From: Candidatus Vogelbacteria bacterium CG10_big_fil_rev_8_21_14_0_10_51_16
Lineage (GTDB): Bacteria > Patescibacteriota > Minisyncoccia > Phycocordibacterales > JACRKE01
Length of the DNA: 11,834 nt
Direction of reading: 5' to 3'
Assembly (NCBI GenBank): GCA_002774795.1
Contig: PCYI01000024.1
Location: 1-11,834, forward strand
Below, one piece after another: positions 1 through 6,944 of the stretch. A model generated the notes under the pieces. That model was given only the letters and a program-made list of their open reading frames with translations, was not told where the DNA came from and searched no databases. Numbering within the stretch: position 1 is the stretch's first letter; every line of letters starts with the position of its first letter. Made by a program: the position numbers and the translations under genes.

Positions 1-104
1 ACAAGCTTGTGGCTCTGAAATATGATATCTTAGAAACTAACCGACGCACCGGAGGAGCAGAGCTACTACACTGATGTTTTAATTTGAGCTATTAAGCACC
101 TGTC
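1..104. other. Non-coding left edge, nothing recognised
   Basis: No open frame with a plausible start and protein-like composition is visible on either strand. It may be the downstream flank of a gene outside the window. There is a purine-rich GGAGGAGCAG stretch at 51-60, but the only ATG after it runs straight into a stop. Confidence 0.4.
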
Positions 105-354
105 TATCTTTCTGTGAGTTACGAAATGTGAGTTCTTTCCCTCCCTTGGCCAGGGGAGGGTTAGGGTGGGGTTGTGGTTAAGCCACGTATCACCAACCTA
201 CCCCCTCCCAACCTCACAGCTCTCGGTCTGCTGACCGAGGCCGCGAGCCCACCTCGTCCGGCCAAGCCGGACTCCGGTCTTGCGAAGTGGGGCCCTACCC
301 ACTTCTCACCCCCTGGCCAGGGGGAGGAGCCATTTCGTAACTCAAAGTATCTTT
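105..354. mobile_element. MITE-like element with 17-bp terminal inverted repeats and 7-bp target duplication
   Basis: The left end CTGTGAGTTACGAAATG (112-128) and the right end CATTTCGTAACTCAAAG (331-347) are inverted repeats matching at 16 of 17 positions. Directly outside them the heptamer TATCTTT occurs in the same orientation on both sides (105-111 and 348-354), as expected of a target-site duplication. The 236-bp element encodes no transposase. Its interior is almost entirely hairpins: a near-perfect palindrome at 139-160, a 7-bp stem at 222-239, a 7-bp stem with a 3-nt loop at 256-272, an 8-bp stem at 284-305 and a 16-bp perfect palindrome at 309-324. It is therefore best read as a non-autonomous element mobilised in trans. 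A related short copy lies at 10637-10710. The element ends about 70 bp before the prepilin-like gene, so it may have replaced or brought regulatory sequence. The family is not recognised by name. Confidence 0.8.
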
Positions 355-420
355 GATTACAAGATGGCCTGTGTAAAAAACCTACTCAGCCGTGATTGTT
401 GTGTTATGATAATCAACATG

Positions 421-1361
421 ATGAAGCTCTGCTATCTTTGTAAAATCTCATCCATTGGCAAGACGGACCATAGGTTACGAGCGAGAAGGCAGTCCTCACT
501 CTGGCCTGCCAAGCATAGAAACGGCGGCTTTACTCTCGTCGAGCTTCTGGTGGTCATCGCGGTCATCGGGGTGCTTTCCTCTGTTGTCTTCGCTTCGCTT
601 GGAAGCGCTCGCGAACGGGCGCGGGTGGCGGCTTTGCTGGAGCACGCCGGCCAACTGCACCGCACCATCGGGGCGAACTGTATTGCCGGCTGGGATTTTG
701 AAGGGGTTGCGGGGGAGAGTGCGCGTGACGGTTGCAGTGGATACTATCCGGCCACGTTCTCCGGGGCCACGGTGGCCGAGGGGGTGACGACAAGCGGGAG
801 CGCCCTCTCATTCGACGGGGTGGACGACTATGCGGATGCTGGTGTTATCGACATTGATGCCGATGGGCCGGGCGAGGCCGGCTTCACTATCGCAGGATGG
901 TTTAAGGCCGATGCTTGGACGAATGGCCAGTATCGTGCGGGCGCATTATCGAGAAGTCGTTTAATCACTACGACAACGGCATTTACTGGATGCTCTCCAC
1001 CATAGCAGTGTGGGACGACACGCGCTTACGGTTCCGCTTGAAGACGGACGGGGCTACAAGCGTGCTTATTGCCGACTCCGGCAATCTCACTCTCGACCGT
1101 TGGCACTTTGCGGTGGCCACTTATGACGGAAGCTCGATGCGGCTCTTTCTCGACGGGCTCGAAGTAGGGAGTATGGCGAAAACAGGCACCGTGGACATAG
1201 ATGACCGTTATTCGGCCTACATTGGGAATAGTACTGACTTGGTGCGTCCGTGGGCCGGCTTGATTGACGACCTGCGCATCTACGAGGAGGCGGCGCCGCT
1301 TGCGCAGGTGCAATCGTGGTATGTTGCCGAGCGGTCTCGATATCTTGCGACCACTAGGTAA
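421..1361 (+). pseudogene. Type IV prepilin-like protein with LamG domain, frameshifted
   Basis: The N-terminal part (frame of 421) has a type III signal: a basic leader ending in NGG, then FTLVELLVVIAVIGVL with the conserved Glu at position 5 of the mature protein, the hallmark of prepilins and pseudopilins cut by PilD. A helical linker follows, then a LamG/concanavalin A-like domain starting near CIAGWDFEG and containing ALSFDGVDDYADAG and FTIAGWFK. Near 934-945 the frame must change: the domain continues as RIIEKSFNHYDNGIYWML in the frame of 915-1361, through WHFAVATYDGSSMRLFLDG to LIDDLRIYEEA, the usual LamG ending. One base appears to be missing there; no slippery heptamer is visible, so programmed frameshifting is unlikely. 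The start is uncertain: ATG 421 or 418 gives a long leader of about 36 residues, with ATG 364 and 406 also in frame, and no Shine-Dalgarno site. If intact, it would be a surface or pilus-associated protein with a sugar- or protein-binding tip. This is either a decayed gene or a base-calling error. Confidence 0.75.
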
Positions 1362-1393
1362 AGGTTTAATTAATCACACGCGAGACCATTTTC

Positions 1394-1921
1394 ATGAAAA
1401 AAAGAACCATTGAGCTTACTAAGAACGAGTACCTTGCCTTGGTGCGGGCGGTACTTTTGGGTGGCATGGTGTATGGCGCGCTCCACGATTTTGTGGACGA
1501 GCGCTTCCACCTTGACATGAGTACCATGGATCGTGCCGAGCATCTGCTCGCCGAGGTGGCAGAACAGTTTGATGCCGAGGAGTTACTTGAAGACGAGGAG
1601 GAACGAGCGGAGCTTGCCGGTAAAGAGGAAGACGAGGAGAATGTCGAAGAGGAGACTCACTTTTCTTTAGAGTCTCCTCTCTATGAGAAATTGGAGCGCG
1701 ACATGGAAACCTACGACGAACACACAACAGACAACACTCTCGCGAATAAGCTTGCTTGGCGCGACTTTCGGCGCGAGCATAGCGATGCCGTGATTGAGGG
1801 CATGGCGCATGCTCGCGGGCATGGCTACTTTGGTGTCGAGCTCCACCCGCACGAAGAGCGCTACTGGCAGGAGTTTGAAGACCATGGCTACGACCGCCTC
1901 GAAGTAAAGGAGGAGGAATAA
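1394..1921 (+). CDS. Acidic hypothetical protein, 175 aa
   Basis: The family is not recognised. The protein starts with a basic patch (MKKRTIELTKNEYLALVR), followed by a short hydrophobic helix-like segment around residues 15-35 (ALVRAVLLGGMVYGALHDFV). A highly acidic central stretch of repeated Glu/Asp covers about residues 60-90. The C-terminal third is rich in His and aromatic residues (HARGHGYFGVELHPHEERYWQEF). There is no signal peptide and no clear catalytic motif. The acidic middle looks flexible or coiled. It begins 32 bp after the LamG gene and ends inside the stem of the terminator at 1920-1962, so it is probably the last gene of its transcript. The start ATG has no obvious Shine-Dalgarno site; the upstream stretch is AT-rich (TTTAATTAAT at 1366-1375). 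The long open frame and natural composition make it a real gene. Confidence 0.7.
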   Translation: MKKRTIELTKNEYLALVRAVLLGGMVYGALHDFVDERFHLDMSTMDRAEHLLAEVAEQFDAEELLEDEEERAELAGKEEDEENVEEETHFSLESPLYEKLERDMETYDEHTTDNTLANKLAWRDFRREHSDAVIEGMAHARGHGYFGVELHPHEERYWQEFEDHGYDRLEVKEEE

Positions 1922-1964
1922 TCCCCATTCCCCAGTCACTTAGTGACTGGGGAATGGGGATTTT
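1920..1964. terminator. Bidirectional terminator with 20-bp perfect stem
   Basis: The arms 1920-1939 and 1943-1962 are perfect inverted repeats around a TTA loop. On the plus strand the stem is followed by TTTT (1961-1964); on the minus strand by ATTATT. It sits between the convergent acidic-protein gene, whose stop codon overlaps the left arm, and the end of the com genes at 1983, so it can serve both. Its central 25 bp (1929-1953) are identical to the hairpin at 6847-6871. Confidence 0.85.
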
Positions 1965-1982
1965 ATGGAACGTGCTTTATGG

Positions 1983-3587
1983 TTACCGTCGCGGGGTGCC
2001 ACCCGGGATGGCGGAGTTTGTCCAGGAGGCGGGGCCACCTCTTTCCATGGTTTGTTTGGTGTTGTTTACTCCCGCCGGCCAGTTTGGCGCGGCAAACACT
2101 TCGTCTACCAGGCGGCATTCGTTGTCAAAAAGCCGTAAGCCCTCGTCTGCGTTCCGCAGTGCGCCAGTGAAAATCAATTCCGCCTCAAGTCCGAGAGCGG
2201 TGTCTGCAGTGTTACGAGCGAGGATAAGAAAGTCCGAAGTGAAAGCAGACCCTTGGGTAAACAGAGCGTGCACGCGTTCGTTTTCATTTACCAACTGCCA
2301 GCCAGTGATATTGATTGCCTCCGCTGTCATCTTTTTGAGCTCCACCCACTCGTGAGTGGCGCCACTTAGGGCCCCCATCCATGCCACTTCGTTGATGCGC
2401 ACGGGAGCGGGGGAGACTCCTTGTGGCTCATTGAAGTGGCACGTTTTGTGTGCAACAAGCGAGAACTCTCCGCCTTCCGCCTTCGCTTGCGAGAGAGTGA
2501 CGGTGGTGAGTCGGGGAGCGAGATATGAGCCGGTGAGCACGGTCTGGATATTGGCCAACATACCTCCTTCTGCGCGCTCCATTTTCGCGGGCCTACTTCT
2601 ATTAAGCGGCACTTTGATTGTGCCACGGTCTTTAGTGGTGTAGACGAGCGTGCCGGCCGCCGCCAAAGTGGCGAGCACTCTCTCGTGAGGGTGGCCATAG
2701 CGATTTTCCCCGACCCCTATGCCGGCAATGACTGGGCGAACCGCATGAACAAAGTTTTCGCTAGTTGAATGGTTAGAACCATGGTGTCCGACCTTCAGAA
2801 TGTCAGCCTTGAGCGACTGCTTGTCTTCAAGCAAGGTGTCTTCGGTCGTAAAGCCAATGTCGCCCGTAAAGAGAGCGCGGATTGATTCTCCGCCTTCTTT
2901 TATGTCGGCGAGAATTACCAGACTGGCTTCGTTCGCGTCGCCGGCTTCGATAAGGGCATCGGTGGGCAGTAAGACGGCGAGCTCGGTCTCGCCATATCTA
3001 ATAGTGTCGCCCGCCTTGAGGGCGAGGGTGGGCACTTTACGCTCCGCGAGCTCGTTAAGCAAAACTCCCCACAGAGGGGCATCCTTCTCTTCCGGTGCTT
3101 GGCCGTTGTGGATGAAAAGACCCACCTCGTAGTTTTTCAGCAGTTCAAGAAACCCGCCATAGTGGTCTTCGTGGGCGTGGGTCGTGATTAATATATCTAT
3201 GTACTTATCGTTCTTACTCTCAAGGGCGTCGTCAAGAGCATGAAGCACCTGTCCGGCCCGCCCCGCGTCAATGAGCACTTTTATTGAACCTTTTGAATGT
3301 TCTGGAGCGGCCAACACTAGAAGTTGGGCATCTCCTTGGCCGATATCGAGAAAATAGAGACTGCTTTCGACTTTGGTCCCAGTCAGGAGGCCAAACAAAA
3401 GCCAAATCGTAAAGGCGACTAAGGCCACCAGGCTTGCTTTGGTAGCGGCTCCGTAGGCGCCATAGATTCCTTTGACCATATCCGTCTCCACGTCGGTGTA
3501 GGAGATGATGTCGCCGCCGACCGATTTTTTTGTGTTAGATGCTTTGGCCTGATATTCCTCTAGATTTTTATCGACATCTTTTGACAT
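1983..3587 (-). CDS. ComEC-type metallo-beta-lactamase protein with C-terminal lamin-tail domain
   Basis: This is the hydrolase half of the ComEC/Rec2 DNA-uptake system, encoded as its own gene. From the ATG at 3587 it has 534 residues. One transmembrane helix (about 51-70, SLVALVAFTIWLLFGLL) anchors it in the membrane. A metallo-beta-lactamase domain covers roughly 74-330, with YFLDIGQGDAQLL, the metal-binding THAHEDHYGG (136-145), TGDIG (241-245) and GHHGS (267-271). Residues about 397-534 form a lamin-tail (LTD) domain: RINEVAWMG, HEWVELKK, ITGWQLVN, then NSAIPGGTPRR at the end. In ComEC this domain is thought to degrade the non-transported strand; LTD domains are often attached to extracellular nucleases. 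A GTG at 3662 would add 25 residues and overlap comEC by 44 bp; ATG 3587, 31 bp after the comEC stop, is preferred, though no clear Shine-Dalgarno site supports either. It is co-transcribed with comEC. Confidence 0.85.
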   Translation of the reverse strand: MSKDVDKNLEEYQAKASNTKKSVGGDIISYTDVETDMVKGIYGAYGAATKASLVALVAFTIWLLFGLLTGTKVESSLYFLDIGQGDAQLLVLAAPEHSKGSIKVLIDAGRAGQVLHALDDALESKNDKYIDILITTHAHEDHYGGFLELLKNYEVGLFIHNGQAPEEKDAPLWGVLLNELAERKVPTLALKAGDTIRYGETELAVLLPTDALIEAGDANEASLVILADIKEGGESIRALFTGDIGFTTEDTLLEDKQSLKADILKVGHHGSNHSTSENFVHAVRPVIAGIGVGENRYGHPHERVLATLAAAGTLVYTTKDRGTIKVPLNRSRPAKMERAEGGMLANIQTVLTGSYLAPRLTTVTLSQAKAEGGEFSLVAHKTCHFNEPQGVSPAPVRINEVAWMGALSGATHEWVELKKMTAEAINITGWQLVNENERVHALFTQGSAFTSDFLILARNTADTALGLEAELIFTGALRNADEGLRLFDNECRLVDEVFAAPNWPAGVNNTKQTMERGGPASWTNSAIPGGTPRR

Positions 3588-3618
3588 GACAAATTGGTGT
3601 TCACAAGCATAGCACGAA

Positions 3619-5145
3619 TTATTCTTGGTAAACTGTTTTGTCTCGCTCCCGCCAGTAGACACAAATCCAAATCAGGCCAGCATAGTAAAGTAGCGTACCA
3701 AAGAGACCCAAGTGAGGATTAAAAGGAATGCTATAGGTTGCAAAAAGATTAACCACAAAAAGTATATAGTCGGTGAGAAAGGCTGTGGGAATGGCCAGAA
3801 GAGCGCCAAGAGGAGCAAGGACGGCCGAAAGTGTGATAGTGGCAAAACCGGCAATCATTACTATCGGCATAATGATGAGGATAGCCATATTGGCCGGCAG
3901 TGCGGAAAAGGAAAAGTTCGCAAAATTAGCAACGGCGATAGGGAAGACTCCTATTTGGGCGGCAATGGTAATAGCAAGAATGCTCCGCCACGAGAGAGAG
4001 CCGGGTTCAGTAAAGAACCTGACTCGCTTGATAATCGGTCCCAGATAGATTATTGAGAGCACAGCCGCGAAGGAAAGCTGAAAGCCGAGGTCAAATACGG
4101 GCGCCTTCGGGTTTGCAATAGTAATGGCGAACGCGGCCAAAGTGATAGCGTTTTTGGGATTATAGATACGTCCGCCGTGCTCCGCGAGACTTACCAAGAA
4201 GGCCATAAGCGAGGCTCGCACGGCCGACACCGTGAAGCCGGTCATGGCCACAAACAGGGCAACGACAGTAAATGTGGCAACTGTGCGCGGGAGACGTCGG
4301 CCACGAAAAATGAAATCAAAAAGATAAAAGAGAGAGAAGACAATAATGGCCATGTGTAAACCAGAAAGGGCGGTCAGGTGCATCGTCCCGCTTACTGAAA
4401 GTTTTTCAAGTAACTCTTTTGAGAACGAGTCGCGGTCACCAAAGAGTGTCCCCATCAAAAAGGCGGCCTCGTCTGCTGTGAAGAGCCTTCTTAGGGTGGT
4501 GAGCGCGTGAGAGCGGATAGAGAACAGCCCTAGCATCAGTTTGGAGCCGTCGTTCTCGCCGATGTGGAGTAATTCGGGCCGAAAGATTGTGCCATGCACC
4601 CCCTCTTTTGCCATATAGCGACCATAGGAGTCTCGGGGCGGTGGAACAAGTCTGCCTTGTGTGTTTACGAAGTCACCGTAATTTATGATGGCGTGAGGCT
4701 CTAGCTGGAGATAGATGTGTCCGGCGTTGTCATTGAGTCTTACGGTTGCTCGTACTCGGTCGACGCGGACGGATGGGGGAGTGGCCACTACACCCGCGAA
4801 CTCAGTTTTGTGTTCGAGGGCAACACGTTTTGAGTGATAAGTGTAGTCATGAACAGTGTAGTAGATGCCACCAGTGAGTGTGGCAAGAAGAAGACACCAA
4901 AAAAGAAGATGGTTCTGTCGCGAGTGGTCGGACAGGTGTCTCCTGAAACCGACATAGAGCATTTCGAGAACGACAAGCGATATAAATATATGCAAGATCG
5001 AAAGGCCAAGGCCGGCCACGATCGTCCCGGCGATGAAACCGACGGCTGTGTAAAAGAAAATACTGTGGGGAGCTGTCTTTGAGGTAGTAGGCGGCCCCGG
5101 TGTGTAATCAGGAGTAGCTTTGTCCGGCAGTTCTATAATCGCCAT
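3619..5145 (-). CDS. comEC: ComEC/Rec2 competence membrane channel (without lactamase domain)
   Basis: This is the inner-membrane channel for uptake of single-stranded DNA during natural transformation. The 508-residue protein has N-terminal membrane helices (about 28-98), a soluble DUF4131/OB-like part (about 110-195; FAGVVATPP, GDFVNTQGRLV, RYMAKEGVHGTI), then the multi-spanning Competence domain. Family signatures are FLMGTLFGDRDSFSKELLE (229-247), SGTMHLTALSGLHMAII (252-268), GFTVSAVRASLMAFL (303-317) and DLGFQLSFAAVLSI (352-365). Canonical ComEC proteins carry the lactamase domain on the same chain; here the chain stops after the last helix and the lactamase is the next gene, so the two should act together in the membrane. 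The start ATG 5145 sits about 15 nt after a TACAAT box (5160-5165, minus strand), implying a very short leader. Confidence 0.92.
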   Translation of the reverse strand: MAIIELPDKATPDYTPGPPTTSKTAPHSIFFYTAVGFIAGTIVAGLGLSILHIFISLVVLEMLYVGFRRHLSDHSRQNHLLFWCLLLATLTGGIYYTVHDYTYHSKRVALEHKTEFAGVVATPPSVRVDRVRATVRLNDNAGHIYLQLEPHAIINYGDFVNTQGRLVPPPRDSYGRYMAKEGVHGTIFRPELLHIGENDGSKLMLGLFSIRSHALTTLRRLFTADEAAFLMGTLFGDRDSFSKELLEKLSVSGTMHLTALSGLHMAIIVFSLFYLFDFIFRGRRLPRTVATFTVVALFVAMTGFTVSAVRASLMAFLVSLAEHGGRIYNPKNAITLAAFAITIANPKAPVFDLGFQLSFAAVLSIIYLGPIIKRVRFFTEPGSLSWRSILAITIAAQIGVFPIAVANFANFSFSALPANMAILIIMPIVMIAGFATITLSAVLAPLGALLAIPTAFLTDYILFVVNLFATYSIPFNPHLGLFGTLLYYAGLIWICVYWRERDKTVYQE

Positions 5146-5172
5146 GCTGGGTCTAGTCTATTGTATAACTCG

Positions 5173-5181
5173 TGCTAAAAT
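5173..5181 (+). promoter_or_regulatory. Extended -10 promoter of the 53-aa membrane protein
   Basis: TGCTAAAAT fits the TGn-TATAAT extended -10 pattern at five of six core positions. No good -35 box lies upstream. Transcription would start near 5188, leaving only a few bases before ATG 5194. The comEC promoter must lie in the same 48-bp divergent gap. Confidence 0.5.
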
Positions 5182-5193
5182 AGAGCTATCGTG

Positions 5194-5355
5194 ATGGATG
5201 CTATTCGTAGATTTAGAAATAAGTATCATCGTGAGCTAGTCACGGTGCTGGTGCTCTCTCTAGTGGCTCTTACAAGCTTTGCCATCGGTTATCGCTTTGG
5301 GTCAAGAGGCGAGCGAACTCCCATTATCATCGATACCTACGTGGGGAGTATATGA
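5194..5355 (+). CDS. Small single-pass membrane protein, 53 aa
   Basis: The frame reads MDAIRRFRNKYHREL, then a hydrophobic helix (about 16-33, VTVLVLSLVALTSFAIGY), then RFGSRGERTPIIIDTYVGSI and a TGA stop. Positive charges before the helix (RRFRNKYHR) predict an inside N-terminus with a short outside tail. An extended -10 box just upstream supports expression. It is divergent from comEC and converges on the FAD oxidoreductase 39 bp away. The basic N-terminus, one helix and a short PIIID-type segment resemble the anchor of a longer exported protein, so it could be a truncated remnant, but no continuation was found in the bases after the stop. The function is unknown. Confidence 0.6.
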   Translation: MDAIRRFRNKYHRELVTVLVLSLVALTSFAIGYRFGSRGERTPIIIDTYVGSI

Positions 5356-5394
5356 CACACTGCGCATCAAGATAAAGTTTAAACAAGATCCATC

Positions 5395-6783
5395 TCAGAC
5401 CTCGCATCGCTGGTCTTGAGGGTCAAAGATAGACTGTTCCAGCTTCTCGTCGTTTATATGTTGAGACACTCTTTTGCCGCCATAGACTGATGGCAGGATG
5501 CCCACTCCGTTGCATCCCAGGTTGTACATAAGTACCGGGTTGCAGGGCTCGGGGCCGATGCGACGTATGCCATTTGGCGTGTAGCCCATAGGTCCATGCC
5601 AGCAAAATGGCGACTCGGGCTCTTCTTTGGGATACTTGCAATAATTATCTTCAAGAAACTCATTTATTTCAATACGAATATTTTCAGAACATAACTCTTT
5701 GCGCGAATATTCCGCGCCGTTGGGAAGGACTTTATCGGGGCCACCTGTACAGACCAGATTGCAAGAACCCATGCCCTCATGCTCCTGTGGTCGCCGAGTT
5801 AGATAATAGTAGCTTTCTCCCGTGGGGTCGTTATTTTTCTGGTCTGTTCGCGGAAAATAACTGATGGCTACCGGCGGGTTTTTTAAGGGCTCAAGGTGGC
5901 CTGACATATAGCCAATACGGCCCGCCACCAGATGGTGGAATTTCGTGTCTATATCCGAGCCGGCTTCGTTTATGATGGAAAAATTTTCAAATCCCTTTGT
6001 GCAAAGAATGACTCGCTTGGCCTCAACCTTGTGGGCCAGCACATCAAGCGTGGCAGTATCAGATTTCAGGCGCACCGTTTTGACTGGGCTACCTTCATAA
6101 AACGAGAAGCGTTCTTTGTGAGTGGCCACAAGATATCCTATTAACTCTTCGGAAAAAAGGGCGCTGTTCATGCATCCTTTCTGTGTCGACAGTGCGGCAA
6201 TATAGTCTTGGTTATTAGTTTCCAGTAGCTCTAAAATGTCTTTTTGCGGAGCAACGGTGTAAAGGTCGCCAAACTCCTTGGGGATGTCCTCTCTTCTATT
6301 CCAGTGGTCGGCAACCACGAAAGATTCCGGTATTAGGCCATAATCCACCCTAAGGCGATTGTCTTTGAGATGCTTGGTCACTTGTTTAAAGCTAGATAGT
6401 CCGGCATAGCCGGCAAATCTGTAAAGTGATGTTTGGAGCTTTGCTTCAGCGACAATCTGGTCCAGCAGTATCCAAGCAGACTCAACCAAACGCTGACCTT
6501 CTAAGGCCATCTCAAAACCAAACTTCGCCACTATTTCCGAAAGAGGGCGCTCGAAATAGCTGGTGATCTGGCCGGCATTGTGGCCGGTGGCACCGTGGGC
6601 AATCTTGTCGGCCTCAAGCATAACCACCTTTTTATCCCTGTCTCGCAGAATGAAATAAGCGGTTGTGACGCCGGCGATGCCACCTCCGACTATGACCACG
6701 TCGGCCGATGTGTCTTTTGTAATGGGGACTACGGGCCTAGTACGATTTAGCTGGGCTATCCAGGGTGAATGGTTTGGAATCAT
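5395..6783 (-). CDS. FAD-dependent oxidoreductase, DAO family (PuuB/OrdL-like)
   Basis: The 462-residue length is normal for single-domain amine or amino-acid oxidases of the DAO fold. The N-terminal dinucleotide-binding site is VVIVGGGIAGVTTAYFI (29-45), with the ribose-binding acidic residue in MLEADK (E57) and then GATGHNAGQIT (65-74), typical of gamma-glutamylputrescine oxidase and related enzymes. The C-terminus has the usual second flavin-contacting segment, YNLGCNGVGILPSVYGGKRV (about 419-438). It would oxidise a C-N bond of an amine or amino acid using FAD, with transfer of electrons to oxygen or another acceptor; the substrate cannot be read from the sequence. FCWHGPMGYTPNGIRRIGP precedes the C-terminal motif and is likely near the active site. 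It is a single gene with its own extended -10 promoter and about 10 nt of leader. An oxidase of this kind is unusual beside com genes and may have been acquired horizontally. Confidence 0.85.
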   Translation of the reverse strand: MIPNHSPWIAQLNRTRPVVPITKDTSADVVIVGGGIAGVTTAYFILRDRDKKVVMLEADKIAHGATGHNAGQITSYFERPLSEIVAKFGFEMALEGQRLVESAWILLDQIVAEAKLQTSLYRFAGYAGLSSFKQVTKHLKDNRLRVDYGLIPESFVVADHWNRREDIPKEFGDLYTVAPQKDILELLETNNQDYIAALSTQKGCMNSALFSEELIGYLVATHKERFSFYEGSPVKTVRLKSDTATLDVLAHKVEAKRVILCTKGFENFSIINEAGSDIDTKFHHLVAGRIGYMSGHLEPLKNPPVAISYFPRTDQKNNDPTGESYYYLTRRPQEHEGMGSCNLVCTGGPDKVLPNGAEYSRKELCSENIRIEINEFLEDNYCKYPKEEPESPFCWHGPMGYTPNGIRRIGPEPCNPVLMYNLGCNGVGILPSVYGGKRVSQHINDEKLEQSIFDPQDQRCEV

Positions 6784-6799
6784 GAGTTTGGTTGGTCGG

Positions 6800-6808
6800 A
6801 TTATATCA
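6800..6808 (-). promoter_or_regulatory. Extended -10 promoter of the FAD oxidoreductase
   Basis: On the minus strand the sequence is TGATATAAT, a perfect TATAAT with the TGn extension. The start point would be near 6793, about 10 nt before ATG 6783. The -35 region falls inside the left arm of the hairpin element at 6816-6889 and has no consensus hexamer. Confidence 0.65.
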
Positions 6809-6815
6809 CGACAGC

Positions 6816-6889
6816 CGGTTTCGTTTTCCCCAATCCCCAGTCCAAATCCCCAGTCACTTAGTGACTGGGGATTTGGGAAAACGAAACCG
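6816..6889. repeat. Nested hairpin element sharing its core with the terminator at 1920
   Basis: An inner stem of 16 bp (6842-6857 with 6861-6876, loop TTA) contains the same 25 bp as 1929-1953. Around it is an outer perfect 15-bp inverted repeat (6816-6830 with 6875-6889; CGGTTTCGTTTTCCC). Inner and outer stems share bases 6875-6876, so they compete at that edge. There is also a partial direct repeat of the CAATCCCCAGT arm (6831-6841 and 6843-6854). There is no clean U-tract after either stem, but it lies between the stop of the upstream minus-strand gene (6945) and the promoter of the FAD gene, where a terminator is expected. Confidence 0.7.
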
Positions 6890-6900
6890 CCGCGGAGGGG

Positions 6901-6916
6901 CGGACGGCTTCGTCCG
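6901..6916. other. Short GC-rich hairpin
   Basis: CGGACG-GCTT-CGTCCG forms a perfect 6-bp stem with a 4-nt loop. It follows the stop of the 84-residue gene on the minus strand and may stabilise its 3' end together with the larger hairpin at 6816-6889. Confidence 0.5.
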
Positions 6917-6944
6917 GTCTCCGGGGCGGTGTGGTAATCGGTGG

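Noticed and set aside
174..356. 60-residue open frame on the plus strand inside the MITE-like element
   Set aside because: It runs through inverted repeats and hairpins and out of the element; its proline-rich product reflects repeat composition, not a gene.
934..950. Programmed ribosomal frameshift in the LamG gene
   Set aside because: No X XXY YYZ slippery heptamer or downstream pseudoknot is apparent near the junction; a plain indel is simpler.
1954..2643. Plus-strand open frames opposite the lactamase/LTD gene
   Set aside because: They are antisense to a protein with clear conserved motifs and have no ribosome site or recognisable domain.
3712..4359. Several plus-strand frames opposite comEC
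   Set aside because: They are rich in Lys, Gly and Arg, which is what the reverse complement of a hydrophobic membrane gene gives.
5356..5394. Terminator between the 53-aa gene and the FAD gene
   Set aside because: Only the GTTTAAAC palindrome and a direct CAAGAT repeat are present; no stable stem with a U-tract can be drawn.
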